From: Serinus canaria
Taxonomy: Eukaryota; Chordata; Aves; Passeriformes; Fringillidae
Direction: 5' to 3'
Length of the DNA: 64,000 nt
NCBI RefSeq assembly: GCF_022539315.1
Contig: NC_066329.1
Span: 3,385,072 to 3,449,071, forward strand
Positions 8,259 to 20,200 of this stretch are shown here, piece by piece. Position 1 is the first letter of the stretch; each line of letters starts with the position of its first letter. Under the pieces are notes generated by a model. The model ran no database searches, had not been told where the DNA came from, and was given only the letters and a program-made list of their open reading frames with translations. The translations under genes were made by a program, and so were the position numbers.

Positions 8259-11200
8259 CTGCCAAAGGTACAGGCGGAAGTCAATTGCAGATTCTCATCA
8301 GTCCCTTTATTGCATGTACACCCCATTTCCAGCATGGCTGTGCTCTCCTGGCTTAGGGGCATAACTGCTTTTGTCTGTGTGCTTCGTGTGCTGCTAAATA
8401 CCTAACTTGGTCCACAGCCAGCCTGAAAACATTGAGGGCAGCGATCTCCAGAGAGTTCAGTTCTAAGTATTCTAGCTGATGTCCTAGTTCTCCTCTTAGA
8501 ACTGGGAAGACCCAATTGGAGTCTTGGTGAGGGAGTCTTGGGCTTCTCAGCCCTGAAAATTGCCCACAGGACTGGGTAATCATTTGCACTGATTTTTGTT
8601 GATTTTTTTAAGGTATTTGCCTTTCTGGCCTTACACAGACTCTGCTCTGAATCTTTTCCTTGTATTGACTTTTCAAACCCCTCAGGACACTGGCAGAGCC
8701 AATTTAGGGAATGGAGAGCCCCAATTACCATTTTCTAACTGGATTTTACAGTGTTGGCAAGAAAAACTAGGCAATACATGGGTTAAGAGCCACCATAGTG
8801 GCTGCTGCTCTTACCAGCAGGGCTCGAGGTGAGGCGTGGGCCTGGCTGAAGGTGCTGGATTGTTGTGTCTTGGTTCTGTAGATGGATTGTTGGTGCCTGT
8901 GACACTGGTGTGTGCATCCCAGAGTCGGTGTGGGTCTCTGAGTCAGGTGTGAATGCCTGGAGAAAAGAGAGTTAATAGTGCCTGGCTTCTACATCCCTTC
9001 TAACAGCTGTGAGAGAAGCCTTGAGCAGGAGCAGTTTCTGGGGAGGTGAAATCCTCCTGGATGATGCAGTGAAGAACTTGCTCCAGTGCCTCCAGTACTG
9101 CAGCTGGTCCCAGCAGGGCCAGGAGATGAGAAAGATGCTTCTGCTGGGATGGCATAGACACACCCAAAAGCTCTTTGACATGCAAGGAGCTGCCTGCAGG
9201 CTGGTGCAGCTCTCAGGAGGGGGAATAAGGGCTAAAGAAAGGCTGTTACCTGTTTAGTGGGTGTCAGGTTGGTCAGGGCGCTGAGATTGGCTGTGTCTGT
9301 TATCACCATGGTTTGTGGTAAGAGGCCTGCATGTGTGTATTGAGTCACTTCAGATTTGGGGCCATAAAGAGCTGTACATGAAAGAAAACAACATCATGTG
9401 GGTGCTGGAGCTTTGGCTGAGTTGTTCTCCTCATGCAGTGGGACCTGCTGTCTGTCTCCAAAATGCTGGGAGTGGAGGGACAGGGAGATAAATGCAATAG
9501 AAAAATAATTTCATAATTAGAGCAACAATAACAGAGGAGGAAAAGAGACTTCTGTAAGCCCAAGGACCCAGCAAATGCACTCAAGGAACAGCGTCTTTAT
9601 TTTTGTTTTCTTCAGTAAATGAGTTTATGTTCTTACCGTGAGGGTTCTGTATCTGAGCCATGGTAGCCATGAAGGGGCTCTGGTTGATGTGGCTCTGGAC
9701 TTGCTGCATGAGGGGCTGCTGGTAGGATGGGTGCAGTTGCTGGGAGAACTGAACAGGCTGCAGGGTAGTGAGGCTGCTCCCCATGCTGTTTATTACAGGA
9801 ACACTCTGGGGCTGGGTTGAGGCCAGGCCTGGAAAACAAGGACTGATGCCAGTGGTGTCCACACTGCAGGAGGATTGGGGCTGCTCTGCAATGGGGGCAT
9901 CTGAAACAGCCTTTGGGGCAGCCTGTCATTGCAGGGTGCTTTTAGATCCTGCTTTTCAGGTGTTCCCTTGGTTGTCTGTGATTAAGGATAGATTTCATGC
10001 CTGTGAGAGCAAACTGGAAAAGTCCAAAAACTGCATAAACCCACCTCTGGTTTCCAGTGTTTGCTCCTGTGTATGTTCTTGTGTAGTTTCTTTTCCAGTT
10101 TAGTGATCACCAGGGAGGCCTTGCTCAAAAATAAATTCAGAGCATCACCTCAGTGCCCAGTTAATTTACTCTTTTTATTTTATGAAACTCTTGGCAACAC
10201 AGACAACTAGGCTGTAGCTGTCCAGCCACGTGGAATGGAGTTTCAACTCTTTTTGCTAGGGCTGCCAAATTCAGGAGTTTGAATCAGTGAGACAGGTAGG
10301 TTTCACGCATTACTGCCCATTTCCCACAACTGTCCAGACCCTGTAAATCTGCAGGTCTCTCCAGCACTCCAGTTTGTTTTGGGTTTTTTGGTTTGTACAG
10401 AATTCAAATCCATATCACAATCTTGGGAAGAAATGGAAATTGATTCACAGCTGTCACCATGGAACAAAACAAGGCCTCTTTCTTCCTTGGAATAAAGTGT
10501 AAGAGAAGAGTATACACTTTATTTTCCTTTCCTCTAATGAGATGCACTTTGGCAGTAGACTAGTCTTGGAATGAAAAGAAATCTCATAAAAGTCCAGAAA
10601 AGCTGTCAAAGTGAAAAATATAAAAAAAATAGTAATTACTGCTGTGGATTCCAAAGGCATGTGTTGCTCTTTGCAGGAAGTGGAACAGGATGTTTTGTCT
10701 TTCAAGCACTATGAACATGCTTTAATTTTCATCATTTTAAGGAAGTATTATATTTATATTTGGAAAGATGAAGAGCAGCAAACCAAAACATTGGCATAGG
10801 AATAGATTGTAAAAGTCCCTTACTCTTAAAACGTGGGTTTTGTGTGTAACTTAATTCTCCCATCAACGAGGAACACCTGTCCTTAATCCACTGGTACTCA
10901 CCAACAGTGCTGCTGATCTTTGGTGACAATTTCCTCAGGTTTGAATCACTGCCAGCTTAGTGCTAAGGCTTTGAAAATAGGGCAGGTAATTGTGGCAAGG
11001 AGAGGCAGGTGTTGCTGTGCAGGAAGCAGAGCCCTGCAGCCTCTACTCACCGATCACCAGCGTGGAGGCTCCCGTGTTGGTGAAGGCGGGCGCCAGGGAC
11101 GGCGTCTCGCCCGCCCCGATGGCCATGACCCCCGGCAGGGATGCCATGATCAGGTTCTGGGTCTGCTGGCTCAGCGTGTGTGGGCTTTGCTCCAGGCTGT

Positions 11201-14200
11201 GCAGGGCAGTCAGGGTGCTGACAGGAGGGAGAGTTCCTCCAGGAGCTGATACCTGTGGGAAAGGAGAACACTGAACATGCCACCTGCAGCAGGCGGGTCC
11301 CAAAGCTGTGACAAACACCTTTCTTCCTGCTCTTCCCCCTGCTAACTGGAAGGGCTTCACACATCCTTGTCTGCAGTTCCTGTGTGCTCATCATTAACTA
11401 CCACAGGTCAGCTGTTGACACACTAAGAGTAAATTTCTGCTGGTTTAGTTCTTTCACATTTAAGAAATTTTAAGAATGAGATTAAGCCCACTGTGTTCTC
11501 TATAGGGAAAGATCATCTTCTGTTTCATAGCTGAGGGCAGAAGGTGAAGCTCAGAGAAATTAAGAGGCTCAGGTAACTTCACATGGTAATTCTAGTAGGA
11601 GAATTCAGCACGGAACCCAGGAGTTCCTCTTTCCTTTAGGGATCTGTAGTCACAGTATTGTGGAAGAGTGGAGGAGCAAAAAAGCATTTTAGTGATTTGG
11701 CTGATAGAGAAAGTTAAATGCCTCATATTATACTTCTTTTCTCTCTCCTCAGACAAAAAGCTGTAAGGAATCTTTAGTAAGAATAAGCCCTAGAGGTTAA
11801 ACAGTGGGACAAACCACCTTGATATCAGTTTTGGAGCACAGACACAGAAGATTTTCAGGACCTCGTGAAAGACTTATTTTCTTCAGCAAGAGACCAGAAA
11901 GCCAGCAAAGTGAGTGACTGATGAGATTTAAATCATACTTATTTTTAGCAACATTAACTTAGCCTCCAGCCAGCCTGTGCTAATGCAAACTTCTGCTGCC
12001 TGTTTCTCTGAGAACAAGGGAACATGTGCAGACTGAGAATGATCAGTCATGTAGTTCTGATGCTTCTTTGGTAATGTTGTGGGAAAAGGTCTGGTCAGAT
12101 CTCAGAGGGAAGTTGGCTTTGGGGAGGCAATCTAATTATCCAGTACGTGTCTGCATCCAGGCTGTTGGGTTTCATTTTTACAGGGAAGCTAGATGTAAGT
12201 GTGGGTCTGTGTGCTGGTAGTCCCATTGGTCTGATCAACTCTTGGGATGGGTAGAGTCCAAATAAGAGTTGGAGATGAGATGAGAATCTCTCTGTGGGAA
12301 AGAGGAGAGAATAGGGTTTCCTGGGAAGAGGGAAATCTTGTCATACCTTGAGTGCTGTGTTTCCAGAACAGACTGTTTTAATTCCTCATAAGGAAATGTC
12401 TCCTTGCTTTCATGTACCTGCCCTCACCACAGTCTAGAGGGCACATATTGGTCTTACATGGCCAGTGCAGAGTGACTGTAATATAGCATATTATTACATA
12501 ACAGGTTATGTAACAATATGTTACATATGACTATGTAACATACAAAGGTGGGTTTGAGGATATTCTACAAAAAATACCCGTGAATAGTTCATATTATAAC
12601 CACAGGCAGATGGCCTAACATGTCCCAGTCAGCAGAACAGGAGTATCCCTCACTTACCAGCTTAGTGTCTGTGCTTAGCAGGTTCTGGCTGGGCTCCAGT
12701 CCAGGGGGAGAAACCTGATGCAGGATGGTTTGGGTGGTCACCATGGAGCTGTTCCCATGGTGGTTGCTGCTGGAGGACTCTGCCTCACTGGCTGGCTGCT
12801 GGTTGTACCTCACTCCTGCATCACAACGGGAGGGAAATTGGTTGTGACAAGTGAGAAACTGAGAAACTTTGGCAGGCACTAAATTCAGTTTCTCTGCAGG
12901 CACTTGACACCAGATATTTGGGCAGGTACTTAATGGTCAGTAGGGGAATCAGAAGAACAGGCACTCACACCCTGCCCTGACTTTCCCCTGTAATTTGGGG
13001 TAACTGCTTCCTCAAGCACTGTCTGTGAGTGCCAGGGAGCAGGAAAGCACCCCTCTGGATGTGCCTGTGGAGAGGAGTCTGGTGAGTTCCTCTCCTCCCA
13101 GAGTAAGAGCAACCCCCGGCTCTGGCCCATGAAGCTGACAAAGCTGTGCTCTTTCTGGATAGAGGATGACTTCTCCTCATGCCTTAAAACTCTGTCACAG
13201 AGTCTGATGGGGCTGGCATTGAAAGGAGTAAGGGGCACACATGACTCTAAGGGCATGGAACTCACTTCTGATAGGCAGTGATGACTCCTGGAACACAAAG
13301 TTTGGGGTTGGTGCCTGCTAGCTGGGAGGTCTCACAGTAATTGAGAAGCTTTGGCTGTGGGTTTTGTTACTGAATTTTATCTCCCATGACATTCTAGCCA
13401 CTCTCCTCACCCAGAAACATGGTCTCTGTGTCACCTTTGTTCTTCCCCTGTAGCAAATCTGCTTTTTTTTATCTGTAGATTCATTTCCTAAAGGGCTGGA
13501 CTTGGGAGACAGTTTGGGTGACTGAGTTTGGGGAGGTTCAGATCTCTCCAGATCTCCTCCGGTTGTTTCTTACCGTGAACCTTGCTGGGTGAGAGAGCGG
13601 GGGGCGGCTGCAGGGAGGAGGAGCTGTGCGGAGTGAGAGGCGGGCCCGAGGCGGGCTGCGGGCCGCTGAAGGTGTCCATGGCCAGCTTGTGCCGGAAAGC
13701 CTCCTCCTTCCTGCGGTTGGCAAACCAGTTGTAAACTCTGACCTCTGTCACCAGGTTTGAGCCCAGTCCCTGGGCCTGAGATGGGGAAACACCTCTCTGA
13801 ATACACTCTGCCCTGTTGGGAAAAGGACAAGAAGAGCCTTGCTGAGCTGGGCTTGTTCAGAGACACAGAGTAAGTGCACAGCCCCGAAGTGGCTGTGGTC
13901 TGGTACACTGTGTGGAAGGCTCCTGCAAGACCTGAGGCACTCCTTGTGCTCTGTGGACAAGGAATGATCAGTTGTGGCATTTAATTCAAGCATGGTTGGT
14001 GTCAGTGGTGCCACTCAGTGCTGTACCTTTGCCCTGCCTCCCAGTGGCACCAGCAAACACCGAGAATGCAGAGGGACCCTGCAGTGCCCCTCTTCCTTAG
14101 AGACACACACCCACCCTTACCTGTTGCACTCTTCCACCAGTGCCTCCCTCTCTTCTTTGCTGGGGTTTTTCTGCCTCTCATAGGCTTGGAACAGGATCTG

Positions 14201-17200
14201 TTGGGAGGCAGGACCCCACTTAAAGCGGTTTCTCCTTCCCTTCTTGGTGGGCAGGTCATCTCCCATGGGCTCATCTGTCAGGATACCCTGGCCAGCATGT
14301 GTGAATTCTGCAAGCACAAAGGGGCAAGGAGATTTTTTCCTTGAAAACAATGAGGAGTAAGGACAGCAGAAGCCTTTATGACCCTGAGGCTGGAGAGCAG
14401 TTGTTCCATACTTACGCTGGGCCACCTCTCGCTGCTTCCGGACATACCAGGTGTACAGGGCTGCCCTTTTTTGGGTCTTCATGGGAGTGCCCTTGTTGAG
14501 GTGTTGTGAGAGGTGGGATTGGTTCAGACCTGTGGTGTCCACCACCTCACGCTGAGGGATGTTGTGCTGCTGGAGGTAAGACTTCACCATCTTTGCTACT
14601 CGCCAGGGATCCTCTCTGGAAGGAACAGAAAACATTTCTCAGGGGACAGAGATCAAACACCTGCTCTCAGCAAACCTGGGTTTAAAGAAAATGCAGCAGT
14701 AGCTCCTGAGGGGCACTTGTCAGTCCTCACCATCATGTTTGGTGAGGCCAGAGTGCTCATTGTCTGCAGTGGAGAAAGCTGTTCCTCAGTGTGCTACTTT
14801 GCTCAGTTTTGATTCTGCATGCAGGATAAAACTGTTTGACATTGGAGGTAAAGTGCAAAAGATGTAGCAGTGGCTTCCTTTGAAGTGCTGTCTGTACACG
14901 CTTAGGTCTGGCCTTAGGAGGAGACTTTTCTTACCACGGGAATTTCCCAATACACAGAGGCAACCTCTCTCTTCCCTTTCCCTACATTACTTTTCTTCTC
15001 TATTCCCCTTTCATTAAAGCAGATGGGGCAGATGTAGTGAGTTTTCCAAGACAGTTTGATTGTGATACTAGACTGAACTTGACTCATGCCCTGATTCTGC
15101 TCCAGGCTGGGTTGCCTTGCAATGATTCAGCCAATGGAAACAGGCTGTCATTATACTGTGACATGACAGCTCTGTATGCATATATATGTGACAAATCATC
15201 CAGAATTATGTTCTTACACATCTGCTACGTGTTACTCAAACACATTGGTTCACGCCTAGATCTACTCAGAGCTTCTAAATGCAATATAGAACTACAGGCA
15301 AACCACTAATCCCTCCTATTGCTGCCCTCCTTTGGGTAACAGCTGAAAGAATAGAACTATTTGAGACCTGCTCACAAAATTTCAGTATTGGTTTGGGATT
15401 TTATAATTGATATGATCCTCTGGGTTTTATGATATCCAGTTAGAATACCCATTAAGGTTCTTGAGGAAAATAAAGCAAGCATGACTGTGACTTCATGTGT
15501 ATTGATTTCACCCCAGCTGAAAGTCACAGTAGAAATAAAGATGTGAAATCCATCAGTCTAAACCCAAGCAGTGCCAGAGCACCTCTGCAGAACAGCTCCT
15601 GGCTCACTTTGAACAGGAGCATCCTTCTGTGCCTTCTGTGTGAAATGTCTGGAGGAAATGGCTTGCAGTGCTGTAGGAAGACACTGGTGTCATATTCAAC
15701 ACCAGCATCAAAGGAGCAGTGGGGAGGAAAAAAGGTGCCTGGGATGGTGCAGAAACTGTCACAAGAGCACACATGTCTGAGCAGCAGGCAACAACTGTGC
15801 TGTTCATGGCTTTGTTGACTCAGGAGGTTGCCAGAGGCTGCCCAGTGATAAGGAGGACAAAGTCCACACCTGTTCTCTCAGTACAAACACCCTTATCTCT
15901 GTTCCCCTGCAGCCCCTCTCCCAGGGGCTGCCTAGTCCAAGGAGCAAGCTCCACGGCAGTTAAAGTGTGACACAAATGGTGTCAGTTACAGCTTTTTGAA
16001 AACCTGCTTAAAATAGAACATTTGTTTCTCTTTTACATTGGAGCTATTGCCATAGAGGCTTCTGATTTTTGGCATCTTCCCTCAACTATCTTTGTCTTTC
16101 AAAACCCTCAAATTGAGCTGAATTTAAGAAAGCTTTTCTTTCCTCATGGTTGTTTTTGTTTGTTTCTTTCTTTCTTTCTTTTTTTTCCCTCCTGCTGCCT
16201 AAACCAGTCTCCTGCCTTTGTACTTGTGATAGTCTGGCCAGCACCTGCCCCCTGTGTTCATTGTCCAAGTCCCCGATAGAGGAGAAAAGCCTCTGACTGG
16301 GAAGCTGGCCTCTTTGATCTGAGTTCTGGCTCAGATGGGAAGAGGAAAGACTGTGTTGCCACTGATGGAAGCCTCTGTTATGTGTTAGTTCCTTTCTGCA
16401 CCCCAGTCAAGTCAGTTTTGTCTCCCCTGTTGAGCTCCTCATTTTGTGGCAGGAATAAACCAGTAGGTTCTGTGAGTCTCTTCTCACAGTGCTTAAAGAC
16501 TTGTGGGGTTTGTCTTCTTTTGACTCAGCAGGGAGCTTTGTGATGCAAAATAGTGCGGGGAATCTTAGTACAGTGTGATTTCCTGGCACAGCTGTATGAA
16601 ATCCTGGCTGCTCTGTTCATTGTCAAAGGCCAGTCTGCAACACCAAAGCAGCAAGTGCTTTAGGCCCAAGGCTACACCACAGTCCAGGTGATGGCAGTCT
16701 GGCCAGCTGCACCCTTGCTCAGATACACAGTCCCTGCAGAGCCTCCATCACAGGCTAAGAGGTCAGAAGTTGCAACCTCTTCTCTTTCACTGGCTATAAG
16801 AATATCATTGACTGTCAGAGGGGAGGATTTCACTCTAAACTGGGTTCTCCTGCTTGTTGTTACAGCCAAATCTCAATTGTTTCAGTGAGTCAAAACTGCA
16901 CAAATAAGTTTGCCTTGCTCAAGCTCTCCTTCCCTATCTCCAAGACTGTTTTCTGCTTTTTAGTTTTCCTTTCTCCTCAGATGCAAACTGTCTCCCCAGG
17001 GTCTTGTTCTCCAGGGTGTAATCTCTCTCCTGGTTGGTCTCACACAGGTAGCTTTTACTTCCTTCTCCTGAAGTCTTGTTCTCCTGCTCTCAGTTGCTTA
17101 TTGCCATGTGAGCATAGCCCTTCTCCATGGCTCATCCCCACCACAGGGGCCAGGGTCCTCTCTCCATGTCAGCTTCCCATTTTCTTAGTTCTGAGGTCAC

Positions 17201-20200
17201 TTTTTAAGGGCGTTTTCACCTCCCTTTTGTTACCTGAACAATAAGTAACCCAGGTAGTTAGTTATAAACTCAAAGGGAACAAGAGGCTGGTTGATAATTT
17301 ATAGCAACATCTCAAATTTAAATGGAAAGTAAATATCAAGTTGTTAGCATTAAAGAAAACCCATTCCAGAGGGCTGGAGATGTAACATTCAGGGGACCTT
17401 CTCCCTCCTTCACTTTTCCTGACTTTTTATTTTGCCTTTGTTCTTTTCTTTCTTCTCCTCTTCCTCATTCACTCTCTGTTCCCTTCTTTCCTGTTCTGAT
17501 TCTCAGGTGGGAGAAGCCTTCATTTCCCTGAGGTGGGTTCTGAATTGCTGCTTTGGACCAGACCCTGCTCAAGCAGAGGTTCAGAGCTGTGAAGTGCTCA
17601 GGACCATCCCCAGCCCTTTCCTCTGGAGCTGCTCCACAACTCAGTGCCCAGCCTGGAGGCAGGCTGGGCAGAGGGAAGGTAAGACCATCCATGCTGGCAG
17701 GGTTCCTTTCTGTTGAACTTGGCCTGGTTTGCCTCATCTTGGTTTATATGTGGAAGTGAAAGGGGTGTGGCAGCTTCATCTCCAGATTCCCCAACTAGAG
17801 CTGTTCTGAGCAGGGGGAAAGACTGGACCTTTGTCATTATATATCTCTGTTTTCTTTTTTCCTCCTGGAAAGCTTTTATCCCTGCCTCCAGAGGAAATCT
17901 GTTGCTTATCTCAATTTCTCTCTTTCCTAGTGGAATTTCAGCCCTTGCCCTCCAGGTGGATTGTCACTATACCTCTCTTCATTTGCTTTACCTGCAGTAG
18001 TATGATCCCTTCCCCCAAGGCAGCCTCCTTGCTTTATATTCTGGGAGTTTCTCCTCACAGCTCTACTTCTCTACTGAGTCATTTATTTCTTATCATAGAT
18101 GCAATTTGTTTTGTGTGTGGATTGATATGGAAAGAATGTTTTTATTCAAACTGTAAATCTACGGGAGATCAGTGAGACATATGAAAGGACAAAATGAAAT
18201 TATGTTAAGTCCCCGCTAGAGAAACCTTTATCTGAACTGCTTTTAGCATGTTTTCTCTGTAGGGACAAAATCCAATCAACACCCAGGAGTGCACCCAGTC
18301 CTGGGGGTGTATCTTCTCTGTTCTACTCAGCTTTGACCAGAGTTTTTCAAAATGGTTTTAGCTTCAGTGGTCTTTTGGTGCTGTCAATTTTTTTCTCTTT
18401 CCAGCTCCTGGAAAGCCTAATAGTGGACACTTTCCCTGATTCTACTTTATAAAGCAATGGCTTTATAAGCAGTGGCTGCAGTTAGCACAAAGACTTTCCT
18501 GGATCAGCAATAGCTGCCCACAAGTCAATCTCTCTGTTAAAATTTGTCCTGCGGACCAGGAATTGTTAATAATGCCCAAAGAGGTTTCTGTCTAAAGGGA
18601 GAATTGCCTCCATCTGGTTTCTGCATTTGAAACCCTTGTGTAGATGGTGAAATAGTTTTGCAAGCATTGATCTTTTGCTGGGAATCCCTGGGCATGGAGA
18701 TTCTTGCCTGCCTTCCTTTTGTCTATTGCTGGAAGTAATTTCTGCCATAGACTGCTCTGCCCTGCTTTACAATACCTACAGTACTATTTTAAGGTCATTA
18801 CTTTAAGGCAGCTATTAATGGAAAGTTTGTTAGTAGATAAGAACTTCATAGGTATTATCAACCCCTGCCACTGGTTCAGATGCTTTGAACAGATTTTTAG
18901 ACACTCTGTTGATTTGATGAGAAATGTGAAACATGTCAATACAGGCTTCCTACTCTTTTCATTTTAACTTGATTAATTTTGATCTATTATAGACCTCCAC
19001 TTGGAATCTTTTTCTGAAACTGAGGCTTCTGGTACCTTTATATAGTCATCAACAGGAGAAGTGAATTGCTCTATCCTGTGGTGGGGGAGATTGATGACAG
19101 AGATCTCTGATGTTTCAGAATAAAGCCTTTGTAATTAAGAGCCAGTGTGAGGCTTAGCAGATCCCTGTCCTGCCCAGTCTCCTCTCTGCTGTCTCAGGGG
19201 TTTAGGTAGGTCCTAGAATTTGTCTGTACCTCAACTTCCATTTGTGAAATGGAAATGCTGCTCAGCAGACTATCAGAAAGTGTTAATGTCCCAGCTTTGG
19301 AAGAGAGGTAAGACTTGTGGTGAGGCTGGTAAGCACAGGGAAGACTGGCAGCAAGATCCTAGAAAGGCAGGGAGGATCAGAAGGCAGAAATGGTGCTGAA
19401 GTGAGGGTGACAGGAAGGAATTGCCTCCATCCTGTTCTTAGACCACAGCAGATGTCACTGCAGTCCTGCTTCAGCCACTCATTAGAGAAAAAGGGACAAA
19501 GCCAGGGGGATCTTCCTCAACTTCCATGGCTTCCTTTCTGGAGAGATACTTGACAAACCATCAAAAGTTAATGATCAAAAAGCTTATCAGGGTATTTTCA
19601 TCTATAAATTTATAAGACAAAAGAGAAATAATAAAGCCATTGGATAATTAGTAACTAGCCAGGGCCCGCCCGGTGCCACTGGGCTCAAACTGCCCCAAGA
19701 CCTGCACGCAGACTCAGGAGGATGAGAAGGAGACAAGGATGAGGGGAAGAAAAAGAGTGGGAGGCAGAGAGAGAATCAGCCAAGGAGACAACAAAATGGG
19801 AGGAATAGCAGCAGAAACAACAGTGAGGAGAGAGGGGAAATAGATAAAAACAATCTGAAAGATGTAAAGGAAGTAGAGAAAACTTAAAGATGTGGAAGAG
19901 CTGGAAGTGCAGAAGAAATGAGACATACTGGGCCAGGAAGAAGACAGAATTAATGGGAATGTTTTCCCACACAGGTAAGAGCTGATCCAGTGAATTTTCC
20001 TCTCTTGGATTCTGCAGAATCATCAACTCCCAATCTGCCAGGGAGCTTTCTTTTAAGTATTTACAGTGAATGCTAACTCTTGTCATGCTCTTTTCTTAGC
20101 TCTGGCCTTTTGTGGTGGGATTTAATGTTTGCTTCTGCTATTATATTTTCAGTTGTTTCCTTTGCACGTGAAAGAGGGTGATCAGAAAGCCTGAGAAATT

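Noticed and set aside
9000..9185. Open frames on both strands in HNF1A intron 8, considered as a cassette exon
   Set aside because: No good acceptor/donor pair brackets the stretch, and it adds a segment unknown in HNF1A. A locally GC-rich intron explains it.
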